Of a stretch of 64,000 bases of DNA, positions 35,036 to 46,600 are shown piece after piece. Under the pieces are notes generated by a model, which saw nothing but the letters and a program-made list of their open reading frames with translations, did no database searches and was not told the origin of the DNA. The position numbers and the translations under genes are program-made. The DNA comes from Larus michahellis (lineage: Eukaryota > Chordata > Aves > Charadriiformes > Laridae). Location: positions 112,229,579-112,293,578 of the forward strand of contig NC_133897.1 of assembly GCF_964199755.1 (NCBI RefSeq), written 5' to 3'. The stretch's first letter is position 1, and each line of letters opens with the position of its first letter.

Positions 35036-38000
35036 GTGAGTGCGGCCCCCGTCCGGGGCGCGTCCCGGTGCTCGGGAGTCCCGCGGAAGGCCCTTCCGGC
35101 TCGGCCTGGAGAGAGCGCCCACGACCACTCGGGCACGGCGGCCCTTGGCTCGGCCGGGTTCGCCTTTACCGTCGGGGGCAGAGCTCACGCTTACAACAGC
35201 TTACGGTTTCTCGTTGCTAGCCTTCCTTCTGTCCACCGAGTATCGGTCGGCAGCATCAGCTGTACTTAGTACCTTGTAGGTTAGGGCAGAAGCTGGAGAG
35301 GGGCTTTTCACAAGGGCATGTAGTGATAGGATGAGGCGTAATGGCTTCAAACTGGAAGAGGGGAGATTTAGATTAGATATTAGGAAGAAATTCTTCACTC
35401 TGAGGGTGGTGAGGCACTGGAACAGGTTGCCCAGGGAAGTTGTGGATGCCCCATCCCTGGAAGTGTTCAAGGCCGGGCTGGATGGGGCTTTGGGCAACCT
35501 GGTCTAGTGGGAGGTGTCCCTGCCCGTGGCGGGGGGGTGGAACTCGATGATCTTTAAGGTCCCTTCCAACCTAAACCGTCCTTTGATTCTAATATATTTA
35601 GTTGCATTTGGGTTGTAGATGAAGTGATAGGTGTGATTGTGTACTGCTGGGTGAGGTTCAGCAAATGTGTGTGCAAGAAATTCTGCTACTGTGGCTGTAG
35701 TTTAGCCTTGCAACTTCGGTGCAGTTAAAACAGAAATAAATACGAGTTTAGTTGCAGAGCTGATGTTTAGAAGTATAACTGAAAGTTTTTATGTTGTGTT
35801 CCTGTATTTTTTTTTAAACAAAACCAGTTTGCCATATTATTCACTAATTATTTATGAAGTTACATTATGAGCTTTTAATGTGTATGTGTTTTAGTCAATT
35901 CTTCATAAAGTTTGAAGCCAATTATTTTTCCTGCTGTTTTCCTTTATGTATTTAAATGTAGTAAAACTTTTGAGAGAGAATCTTAATCTGAAATATCAGC
36001 TCAATTAATACTTGATTTTTCTTTTTTAATTGTCTTCCTTTTCAGCTCAGTGATGAAAATGAACAGTTAGTCAAGAAGTTGAAAAAACTGCATATAAAAA
36101 ATAAGGAGCTAGAAAAGAATCTGGGTCAGATCCAAGAAAAACTGCATCTGCAGCAGTTAATGCATGACTATGTCACAAGCAGAGAGTAAGAATTGTCAAG
36201 CGTTACTTTTTGTATCAAAAGAAGTGCAGTATTTCAGGACTTGTACCTTGTTACTCTTCACATGAACTAGACCTTATGTGTTCTGCATATTTTGAGGGAC
36301 TGCCTGTGAACAGGATGGTGGGGACGGAGAATGCTGGAGGTGTGTAAAGGAACAAAGGATGGCTGGGGCAACTTGGACAAAATTCATTGTTGAAGTAACC
36401 CAAACAATTTAAATATTAATAAGTAATACCCCTGCTTAGCCAACATGCTGTCTCTCTCTAACTGCAAAGTGTTTTAGACTATTTTGCCCACAAACAGTAG
36501 TAACATGGTTAAATTGCATCAATACCAGTAAAAAAATCTGGAAACGGGGACCCTAGGACCTGAAAAACTATAGCACTAGTGTTTTGAAGAGTGTCCTGCC
36601 AGGATTTAAATACCTGTTTGGAAAAAATTTCAGGTTTAAATTTGGTGCGTTTATGAACCTACATAGAAACCTCTATTGTCAATCAAACTGAAAAGTAACA
36701 GCCGTTTTCAGTTGCTTTGTTTGATTCAATTGAAATTGTAAAATCTAATTTTATTAAGCTGTTGTGTTTGTTTCAATTAAGTGTTCAAGTTCAAACAGAA
36801 ACCCATTTATCGTGTAAGGGTGGATACAGCAAGGATCTTAATCTAGAGGGTGACAGTGTCAGGTGAGTTCTTGGAAACTGGTTCTTCACAGAATTAAACA
36901 TTCTTCTTTGTGGGGTAGAGTATGTTGTTCATGGCTAAGTCAGTTGAATTTTGTTAGCTGTTATGGAAGCTGCTTTCAGCCTTTGAAACAATGGAAAATA
37001 ATTTTATTTACGTTTAAAAGAAAATACTAAGTCTTAAATTAATCTTGAAAATATCACTAAACAAAGAACAAAATGGATTTCTTTCTCAAATCTTTCACTA
37101 AGAAAAATTGAATGAGCTAAGGAGGTTCCATGATGTGTGCGTGCACACGTGATCTTTTTTGTAGATTTTTTTAACATAGAATTATGAAATTTCATTTTCT
37201 ATTTTGTAGGAGCTTTCTTAGCTCATTTTTATAGCTCAATTTTATATATATATATATATATAAAATTTGTATGCTAATACTGTTTTCAGAGTAGGCAATT
37301 CTACTTTTCAGTCATAATTGATTCTAGAAGTGAGCCAATACTTACTCTATTTTGCCAATTAATGCTAGGAATAAACTCTTGTAACTGCATTTTTGATACA
37401 AAAGATACATTTTTGTTTTAAGATAATGTATATTGAACCATTTTAATGGCAAGACATGCTATGTTAAAATATTGGTCTATGACTTAATTTTAAAATAAAT
37501 AGGCTGCTCCATTCTTTCAAAGGTTCCTTTTTGTCCACTTACAGAAATGGGCTGTGGATCTTAAAAAGATAGAGGCAGTACCTACTGCTCTTGATTCAAG
37601 CACGCTGTTCTTAATGTTTCCCTTAGGTGTCTGTAGAAGGCCTGTTTTTTTTTTTTTCTTTTTCTTTCTTTTATTTAAAAACACCTTTACAGTCCACCAG
37701 ACTCTCTTTGCGAACTACGTATGAAAGCTGGGTGTCTAGCTTTGGGCTTGAATTGAGTACCTAATTAGATGCTCATGTTGAAGAAGTCCGAGTTATTCTT
37801 TGAATGTTGTGCTGGCCTTGCTTTGTATTAGGTTGCATGTAGATAATCTGACTTAGCTTTTTTTCTAGCATCTATTTGTATGTTATTTTACGGAGCCGTT
37901 CTGTACTAGTACTGCTCATCCCGCTTGTGGTGCGCAGTCATGACTTAGTATGAATGCTGGCTGTTATTCGAATTCGTAATAAAAAAAGGAAAAATTTCTG

Positions 38001-41000
38001 TTCGTGTTCATCAGTTACATTATGGGCCGATACATGTAGACTGAATGCTATGAAATACTGTAGGTAATTAGTTTAGCGGAACTTGTGCAAGATAATATCA
38101 AAGGGAATGATAATATTCCAAATCTGTTTATTTTACATTGATCTTACCCACTCACACTCACTTTCTCCTAGACTTCATTCACTCATATCCTCACGCCCAC
38201 ATACTGGGAAGCAATGAGGTGTGTGTGTCCAAGTGACCTGGCTAGGGTTGCTTGGGTGTGACATGGAGAGCTGGGGATGCTGCCTCATGAGTCCTCATCA
38301 TGGGTTCTTGATTGGTGGCATGAAACTAGTTTCTGGGCAAACTTTTTTATATCCTTTAGGAGTGGTCTTTTGCTATTCTTGTTGTGCTAATGGGGAGAGG
38401 AATGATCTATGTGACACGCTGCAAACTCGTTGCCACCCTGCTGTTGCTACTGTATAGGTCTTCCATGAACAAGTTATTTGTACTGAGGTTTAATCAGAGC
38501 GCGGCCATGTGGGCTGGACAAAAACAACAGGGTCATCAGTCTGGCTGAGTGAAAGGGATTCTTTGCCATCGATGCAGACCATTCTTTCAATTCTTGCTTT
38601 GCTTTTTTTTTTTCTGGTGCTTTCTCTCTATATTGCTGGTCATGCTTCATCTTAAATATTTGTTACAAGTCTCTACAGTACAGCTACAGTCCAAGTGATC
38701 TCTATGGGGTATCTGTAATACTTTTATGATAAAGTATGCACATTTTGCTGGCTTTCATATTGTATGGCAACTTATGCATTTTTTCTGTTTTAGACTACTT
38801 CAGATGTATAATGAGCTACAGAAACGTTATGTTAAAGAAATCAAAACAAACCAGGAGCAAAGTGAAGAAATTAAAAATCTCACTGTAAGTAGAATTTGTA
38901 GGAGATGGTATCAAATAGCCAAACGTAAGCTTTTAGGAAGACTGAAAAGTAATTCTTACATTTGTAATATGAGACCCTGTTTTTCTTTCTATACCCTTTT
39001 TTGTTTCCCATGCCATTGAGACAATGGAAAGTAGTCTATAGTTCCCTTTGAAAGTGAACTCTGTCACTGGTATGTCTGTAACTGAAAGCTGTCTCCCCTT
39101 TGCTTGCTTTTTTCTTTACTCACCTACCTACCCCTCCTTCCAGCCTCTCTTGCACCAGCCCTGGTATTTTTCTGTATGAGTCATGAGCAGATTTATTTCA
39201 GAAATCCAGCAGTAAGCTAACCAAATGAAGGCAAATAGTCTTCTGTCAGGTAGCAAGATCTGTTGGATTGCTGTGCAAAGAAAGTAGAGTTGTAGATGGA
39301 GCAAAGGTAGGGTCGTGTGGCCAGGAGTGGTTCAAGAAGCTTCAAGTGGGTATGGTCTCTTTAGGCATTGATCAAGCATTACAGCTTATCAGTCTAATTA
39401 GTTTTCTCGTAGAAGTCTGGAATGTGTGCTTCATTTGTTTGTAAATTACTATTCATTATGATTTGGATTATATGTACTTTTTCTTAGCAGTTGGCAATTG
39501 CTGACATAAAAGTATGCTTTATTGTGTGGAAAGCTTTAGTATCTTTGTGCGTATACATTTATACTGTCTTGCAAGTGTGTGCTCAGTAACAGGCTTTTTT
39601 AAAAACACTTTTAATGTATGCAAAACTTCACTTGCTGTATTTTTTTCTCCTTTCAGACACTTTGGATGAACGTAGTTTTAAGTCAGCAATTGAAAGCTCT
39701 AGGTTTGCATTCAGGATATGTTTCCAGTTGTATTCAGTTGAACTGTGTTTGTTCTATGCATTTTAAAAATAAAGTAGTTTCTTGACAGATTAAAATTCAT
39801 GAGCTAGAGCATAATCTTCAAGAACAGAGGCAGAGAATTCAGCAATTGGAAAGTAAAAAGGTTTCCTGGAAAACTAGTGCTGGTTTTGGAAAAAGAAGTC
39901 GAACCCCAGAGGGAGAAGTAACATCTCGCAGGAGCATGTCTAAAAAGAAGGAATCTTGTTGCAGTGAATATTTAGGTAATGGTACAGTTGATTCCTGATG
40001 ATGTTCCTTCCAGTATGCCCATCACAGAGGATGCATTTCATTTCTGATCCAAAGGCACATTCCAGGTTATTTCTTTTATTTCAACCAGCAGTATCTAAAA
40101 GGTTTTTAATTTTTGAAAACCTGTTATGTAAAAATGGCATCTTGTAATCAATGTCCTATCTATGGATCCATCCCTGCGTTTGTGATTAAAAATAAGCGTT
40201 GCTGCTTTTCTCTTTTTCTGAAACTGATATGTTGGTGTAATCATGTGTAGGAGTGCATGACTGTATTTAGTACTCTTTATTATTTATTCCTGTAAGTTGT
40301 ATCTATGCAGATCTCTTAGTGATAACTTTGCTGCTCCGTTCTTTGGTTTTCAGACACTGATACACAAAAGAACCTGTTTTTAGCCTTAAAATATGGGACA
40401 AACCCAGACAATACTGGTTTCAGCATATTCTTTCTTATAAATACATCCACAAGTTAAGGTGCAATCCTGTTTCACTTCAGAGCATAAAAAAAAAGAGATT
40501 GCAGAGATCATATAATGTAGGCGTAATTTTCAGGAAGTGTGTGCTGTCAGTGAAGGCTAACGTGAACCTCTTGTAAGTCAGAAATAAGGCAATCAGGGCA
40601 CGCAATGCATGTTTTGTGGATTTTAAAGTAAAATAATTCCACATTCTAAGAATATGGCAGACTCAGATTATCCAGTTGGCAGATCCTGTTATCTTGCATA
40701 GTACCTGGGAGCGTGCTGGACTGATTCTTAAGAAATCACTTTATGAAAAAGGTACTTTAAAAAGCTGAACCATAATTTTCTAATATCACAAAACGTGGGC
40801 AGCTCTTTAGCTGTAATATGATTCATGTGAGGGGGAGGTTGACTGTGATGGTTGAAGTCTATATTTTTTTTATTTGAATATAGAGCTATTGTTGAAGGAG
40901 ATTAAAAAGCTGAAGAAAGAAAATGAAAAGCTGTCTACAGAAAGGAGAGCACTAAAAAATGAATTAGCCGGATTAGACAAGGTAATTTATTTTAGGACAA

Positions 41001-43426
41001 GTATAAGAATAGGTGATTTTTGAAAAACGAACTTTACTGCCTGAACTGAAACTTGTCTTTAGGCTGTACATATGTTGTTATCAAGCAAAATACATCCAAA
41101 AAATCAGTTTATAGCATCTGAGAAAGAGATAGAAATGAATGACTCCTTGAAACATTAATGTCCTACTGTACTGCTTGTCTAAAGAAGAAGAATAATGCAA
41201 TTTTATTTATTTATTTATTTTTACTCAGATCTGGATTTTCTTGTGGATTTTTTTTAATGTTTGGGCAACTTGGTTTCCTTCACGAGAGATTATTTGCCTC
41301 AGGTCGTTATGACATTAAAATTGTAACTACTGGTAACAGTCTTAATTCCTTCCAACAGACACTTGCAGAGATAATAAAAATATCTTTTTGAATGATCACT
41401 TCTATTGCTTTGTGATGTCTGTGAGAAGAAAGCTGTTTTCTCTTGAACTTAAATGTATCAAAATTACGCCTCTGACAGAACTCTAAGCTTAGGGAGGGCA
41501 GAGGGGAGGGCTTTGAAGTTTTCATGATCGATAGGTGAAGAAAGTAAGTGTGAAAATTTGGTAATTCTTGAAATTATGCGAGAAGACAAAGAGTTCTTAT
41601 CTAGCTATAGACAACTCAGCTTAATGTACTGATCTAAGATTTTTATTTTCAGCAGACAACTTGTTTAAATTGTTTTTTTTTTTTTGCTTATTCTTCAAGT
41701 CCTGTGTTGGATATATATATATTTTTTAATCTCTTCTTATCTTGCAATCCTTTCTCCCAAGCTAAATAATATTATGCTAGCTTTCATGACAGGGGTAACA
41801 GTAAAATATGGTGATACTTCATTAGATGTGAAACTTGTAGAACATTGAGCCGGGGTGAGTTCTAGATCCCCATGTTGGGGAGTTAGGGACAACTTGTGGC
41901 TGAAAGTTTCATCTTTCAGAAGAGAAGTATGTAAATCAAAGGTTATGGCTTTTTATCACTGACCCTTTTTAAAGGTAGTTTTAAGTAACTGTATGTTATT
42001 TAAGTTGTACGTAGCTATTAATTAAAAAAAAAAATCATAAGAATAGGCAGGCATAAGAATAGGCAGTATGTCAAATATGGTGGATAGGACTTTCCAAGGT
42101 TGGTGAAATTAAATCTTGGGTGATTACACTGTGCTTGCTGTCCTTGTATTTCCCAACAACTTCTGACTTCGCTTACGGAGGATCCGAATTGCTCAATAGG
42201 CTTGAGTTGCAGGAGCTGAACAAAACACAGTTCCATTTAAGCTATGGGCTATCGATATTTTTAATAAATTAAGTTTATTTCTATTAATCTGAATTTATGT
42301 CCTAGTTGAATTAGGTATATCTAGAACTACTTGCTAAGTTATGCATTCTGGGATAGCATAATTATGAAAGGATCAATATGAAAAAGTGAAACCACGTATG
42401 CTGTGACATTAAACAAGTTCAACAGGACTGTTTTTTTAGGGCTTTCTTATTGGATTGTCTCTACGTTCTGTTTAGCCTTACGTATTGCTCTCTTTCATTT
42501 CCTCTTTTGTTGTAAACTGCTTTTATCTGAGCCCCTTGAACCTGCTGGATAGTGTTATCCATTTTAGGCTCTGTCAAGTTTAATGTATCATAAATCTTGC
42601 CCTTTGGAATATGAAAATCAAACTTTGTAACATAGTGCAGTCATAAGTAACAGATCCTATTCTGAAATAGGACATTCATTAACAAAATGTACTTAATGGA
42701 ATTTACAAAGCAGGTTAAAGTCTAAAAATATTTTATGTCTTTCCAGGACTAAATATGGTATCCATTTTTCCATCTTAAGTATTGTCTTCTTCAAATACTA
42801 ACACCGTCCTCCATGGTTTACTCTCCTCATCTCTCTCCTTGCTTTGCCCCTTTTTCGTAATCTTGCAACTTTCAGATCTTCAAGTTAATGGTGTGTTATC
42901 TGCTACTGCCTGACTTCAGCATGTACAGCTGTATTTTTGCACAGATGAGTTTGACATTATTCCCTTGTGGTTTTGGACAGTCATTCTGTACCCTTACGAT
43001 AAATCAACATTTTTTTCTTCTTGTAATTAATCTCTCTTATTATTAGTCTGTATTTCAGGCTCTAGCATATCCTGAATTCTGCTGAATTCTGTGTGTTCAG
43101 GGCAAAGTTTTAAATTATTACTTAAGATTATGGTTGATTGCTATATCTTGCTATAGCTGTGTTTGCGTAACTCAACCATATATTAATAAAAACATAGCAA
43201 GTGTCTTTGAACTTCGGAACAACTGAAATGCTGACTAGCTCTTATTGAGAATGTTTTAGAAAGAAACTCAAAGGTGAATGTTTTTGGGTTTTTCTAGGAT
43301 TTTTTTGAAGAGGTAGAAGATCTAAAGCATGCTGTACAGGAGTCTGTGAAACTGAATAATCAGTATGAAAAGTGCTTGAAACAAATAAGTGTAATGTACG
43401 GACTTCCTTTTACAGCACATTTGTAA
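35003..43426 (+). CDS. CEP290-C-terminus-like coiled-coil protein (7 exons, 252 aa)
   Basis: Exons are 35003-35035, 36046-36185, 36782-36862, 38794-38884, 39789-39975, 40884-40981 and 43298-43426. They sum to 759 nt, every junction keeps frame, and all introns are GT-AG. The ATG sits in an excellent context (GCCGCCATGG). Coiled-coil segments are predicted by eye at about 12-57 (LSDENEQLVKKLKKL), 86-138 and 178-240. Residues 142-170 are a basic Ser/Arg/Lys linker (KRSRTPEGE, SRRSMSKKKE). The C-terminus has GLDKDFFEEVEDLK and ends MYGLPFTAHL. CEP290, the ciliary transition-zone protein, has near its C-terminus LDPSFFEEIEDLK followed by a coiled coil of similar length, so I infer a small paralogue or relative. 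There is no other domain, signal peptide or membrane segment. It lies between IMPA2 and MPPE1, where I know of no human coding gene. The RFX X-box upstream supports a ciliary or centrosomal role, which remains inference. Confidence 0.82.
35290..35592 (+). mobile_element. CR1 LINE 3' fragment (~300 bp)
   Basis: CR1 3' end with 'AGGAAGAAATTCTTCACTCTG', 'GGTGGTGAGGCACTGG', 'GCCCCATCCCTGGAAGTGTTC' and 'GATGATCTTTAAGGTCCCTTCC' type blocks, ending TTTGATTCTAA. It is in intron 1 of the coiled-coil gene, in the same orientation. Its 3' untranslated sequence (GGTCTAGTGGGAGGTGTCCC) is of a different CR1 subgroup from the copy at 22517. Confidence 0.95.
36046..36185 (+). CDS. Coiled-coil gene, coding exon 2
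   Basis: Acceptor TTCCTTTTCAG|CTCAGT and donor AGAGA|GTAAGA. Encodes a Lys/Glu-rich heptad segment, LSDENEQLVKKLKKLHIKNK onward to LHLQQLMHDYVTS. Ends in phase 2. Confidence 0.85.
36782..36862 (+). CDS. Coiled-coil gene, coding exon 3
   Basis: Acceptor TCAATTAAG|TGTTCA and donor GTCAG|GTGAGT. A 27-codon non-helical insert (VQVQTETHLSCKGGYSKDLN) that keeps phase 2 on both sides, so skipping it would also keep the frame. It is the least certain exon. Confidence 0.68.
37243..37262. repeat. (TA)n microsatellite
   Basis: About ten TA units inside intron 3 of the coiled-coil gene. Confidence 0.9.
38794..38884 (+). CDS. Coiled-coil gene, coding exon 4
   Basis: Acceptor CTGTTTTAG|ACTACT and donor CTCACT|GTAAGT. 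Encodes LLQMYNELQKRYVKEIKTNQ and EQSEEIKNLT, a clear coiled coil, ending in phase 0. Confidence 0.86.
39789..39975 (+). CDS. Coiled-coil gene, coding exon 5
   Basis: Acceptor CTTGACAG|ATTAAA and donor TTTAG|GTAATG. Encodes the end of the central coiled coil (IKIHELEHNLQEQRQRIQQL) and a basic Ser/Thr-rich linker with possible phosphorylation sites (RSRTPEGE, SRRSMS). Confidence 0.88.
40884..40981 (+). CDS. Coiled-coil gene, coding exon 6
   Basis: Acceptor TGAATATAG|AGCTAT and donor GACAAG|GTAATT. Encodes LLLKEIKKLKKENEKLSTER and RALKNELAGLDK, the helix leading into the CEP290-like block. Confidence 0.88.
43298..43426 (+). CDS. Coiled-coil gene, final exon with CEP290-like block
   Basis: Acceptor GTTTTTCTAG|GATTTT, then DFFEEVEDLKHAVQESVKLN, NNQYEKCLKQISVMYGLPFTAHL in overlapping reading, and TAA at 43424-43426. 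The FFEE-EDLK block is the link to CEP290. The long acidic tail found at the CEP290 C-terminus is absent. Confidence 0.9.
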   Translation, partial: DFFEEVEDLKHAVQESVKLNNQYEKCLKQISVMYGLPFTAHL

Positions 43427-43634
43427 CTACTGATAAATTTAATGGCAAGTAGATTTTCCACGTATTTTTTTTTTATACTTACTGCAACATTTAAACCTAC
43501 CATGACCTATGTAGTACCATATTTTGATAATATTACGGATTCAATAGTATGATCTCAATATGACACGAAATGAAATGCTCTCAAATGCTTTTGTATCTTG
43601 TGCCTTTGATTTTTGTTTATATGTTTTTTTTTTA

Positions 43635-43640
43635 AATAAA
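43635..43640 (+). terminator. Poly(A) signal of the coiled-coil gene
   Basis: AATAAA about 210 bases after the stop codon, followed by a GT-rich stretch (CTGTGGTCTGTATAA). It predicts a short 3' untranslated region ending near 43660. Confidence 0.7.
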
Positions 43641-43660
43641 CTGTGGTCTGTATAACTTCT

Positions 43661-46600
43661 ACTAAGTTTCAAAACCTCTCTTTCACACTTGTAAGATACA
43701 TTCATTGCAGGAGTGGTTGTGGGTGTTTATGGGAATATGATAAAATCTTTGTATTTTACTTTGAAGAATTTCCCAGTTTCTCCTTTTTTGCAAGCTATAT
43801 AAAATCAAAGTAGATGTGTAGATTTGGCAGCCTTTATGAATTTTAGCCCTAAGGATGTGCCAGTGCAGACAGAAATTAATTCTATCATTAAATTATTACA
43901 AAGGGATTTCTTAAAAGAAAAATGCTAAATCCCTGCTTGTAGAGTTTTTCTGTAATCATAGTAACAGGTTAAAATTTGTGGGTGAAGGAAGGGTTTAGAA
44001 TTGGAAAGTGTGTATTCAGAAAGATGGGTCAGAGAGTCGTCTTGCAGTATCAAAACAAGAATTTGTCAGAAGCTCCTACTTGACTGAAAAGCGAGGTATT
44101 TGAGGAGCTCTGGTACTTGAAGTGCTGAAAGGAAACTGGAGTGGAGAGAGTCACAGTTCACAAGGTAGGAATGTCATGTTGCTTCAGAGAGGGAGCTTGG
44201 GATGATAAGAGACAACTCCCAGTTGTAAGCGTACCTTGCAGAAGGGAAATGTGGGATTTGAACCTGCACTTGTTTGTAACTACATTTCACAAAAGTTTAA
44301 CATAGTTGTACAGATTTACGACTTTCAGATAATACCTTTGTGACATTGGGATGGGAGAACTGAGTGAAAACTTTATCACAAGGTTAGGAATACTAAGCTT
44401 GTTTATAACCTAATATAATTTCTTTGGCTTAATAAAAATACTTGCACGCTTGTTAGGGATGGGAGTAGGATTAGGTCTCTTGCGTGCCACTTTGTGTGTT
44501 AGGACAGTTTTATGGAGTTGTAAATTAATGAATAAATTGGCCTCAAAGCATATGGGGTGTTCAGAGTTCCATATTCACTAAGTCAAAGAGAGGGTAAAAC
44601 TCTGGCTATAGACCGTTGTATCAGGTTTCCCTTGTTTCATTCTTGGCTCACTTGTGAATTAAAGCTGGGTAATGTTCTGAACAGAGATGGAAGAGTGATG
44701 CAACTTTGTGTTGCCAGTAAACTTGATGGATGAAAACAGGACAAATAGCATGCAAGGTGGAAGTATTTTAAGTGCAAAAATGTATCTAATATTAGTTAGT
44801 AAGCAAAATAAACATTAGTGCTGGAGAAGGAAAGCATCAAACTTTTTTGAGTGCTAGTCACTTGAGCATTTCTTTTTCCAGTTTTGTGGTATAAAGTTAC
44901 ACTTTTAGCATGCTTAAACTTTGGTGACATTATTAAATGAATCAGTAATTGTCCCCGTCCATGGGCTGATTAAGTGTGCAAAATGGTTCTTAAAACATGT
45001 AGGTGAGGAAAAGTTCAAGGTTATTTCTTGCCTTCCTAAAGAACATCTACATTGACTGAATACAAAATTGTCATGACTAGCAGAGTTTTGCTGTTTGCCA
45101 GCTACTGAAGGTCATAGTTTTTCACTATAGAGTGCGTTCCCTGCCCAAACAATTGAAAATAATTAATATGGTGAAAATATTGATCTGACCTTTATGATGA
45201 GCTTTTAAAAATCAATTTTGCATCAGGCCACTCCTATTTATTTAGAACAAGAAACTGTGAGAGATCTTTCAGCCTTATAACTGAGATCCTCAAGTTTTAG
45301 TATGAAGCCAGATTCTAGTCTAATCTTAATAACCCACCACGCAGGGAGGAGTATTGTACAATGTATTGTACAGCGACATGTTGAACCACAGCTCCATCTT
45401 GCAGCCTGTGTGCGGTCTGACAGCCTTATTTTTGACCTCCGCATCACGTGCAGGAGGATTGCTTGGTTTTGCATGGCTCTCCGAGCGTCCTCGGGTACCC
45501 GTATGTGAGGTTCGGACTACTACTAAGTGAGCCTGGTTTCTGCATAAACCGCTTTGGTGCGCGGAGATGTGCAGCCACAGTTGGGATGTGAGCAGCCATG
45601 GGCTGGCAGGGGGGGAGCGAGTTGGGCAGGGATTTCTGACGGCCAGTAGTCGGAGTTTTCTTTCAGCTCATTCTCCATCACTGATTTTCTATGATTTCCT
45701 TCTTTTTTTTCCTTTCCTCTTCTCTTTTTCTTTTACTATCAGGAAAGCTGGAAATGTAGGGTGCAGATGGGAGACCTCTGGCATCTTCCACATCTGCAGT
45801 ACAACTCCCAAAATAGTAACAGCTAGCAGCAGAAATGCCGGGACAGGGAATCTGTGTAGAAATGACCGGCTCTGTGGTTTTGATTGTATAAGTTGCTGCT
45901 TGTGACTTTTGAAAATGGCAGTTTTGCCTAGTTTTTCTTTTCTAGTAATTGCAGGTTTTGAGGTTTGTGGGTTTTGGGTTTGGTTTTTTTTTTTTTTGCA
46001 TTTGATGGGAACATTTTACTTCTGAAGATCTTTTTTTTTTTTTTTTTTTTCACTGATCTGTAACACTGTTTTTTTTTTTCTGCTGCAGCTCTGTAGCTGT
46101 TCAGACAGCTTCCAAAGAAATTTGATGTGTGAAACATAATCTAATGAAAAGCTTCTAGAAAATGCATAGATATTGATAGCAAAATGACGGGCTTTATTTG
46201 TTTTAAGCTTTGTGTAGGCTGTGAATAAGAAGAGTCATAGATTTTTTTGGATTTATATTATTTCTTTGGCATGCCTGATGCAAGTTAAACAACTTACTGG
46301 CATTTTCTGTTCAAATCGTACTATTTTCCTTGGAAGAGGAGGCTGTCTAGGACTACCGAGCCTACTTCCAAATTGTGGGGTAGGTGCAGTTTGTGCAGGA
46401 TAAGGCCATATGAATTTGTGTGCTTACAGTTCAGAACTTGCCTGTCTTTTGTCCTTGTTGCTATGTCTGTTGAACAGACACTTCTGCTTTAATCTTGCCT
46501 TGTTGTGAGCTGCGTGAACAAGATCTTGTTGATTTTTATTGCTAGTTAAGGTGCAGATGAGATTAATATTAAACAAGGTAATCACCCTTTCTGTGTAGTT

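Larger units (their letters stand above)
34440..35180. promoter_or_regulatory. CpG island and promoter of the CEP290-like coiled-coil gene
   Basis: About 0.75 kb of dense CpG and G+C ends just after the first coding exon. It holds an RFX-type X-box (34719-34732) and a CRE-like site (34795-34802), and shows no TATA box. MPPE1 also has an upstream non-coding first exon and no strong CpG island nearby, so this island may serve both genes (inference). A CR1 fragment begins about 110 bases beyond its right edge. Confidence 0.8.

Noticed and set aside
34372-35279. Open frames on both strands around 34.4-35.3 kb
   Set aside because: CpG-island composition effect; the only one used is the 33-nt exon from 35003 with its donor.
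38726-39019. 97-codon frame read through the intron
   Set aside because: Only 38794-38884 is exon; flanking residues come from intron sequence beyond the GTAAGT donor and before the TTTTAG acceptor.
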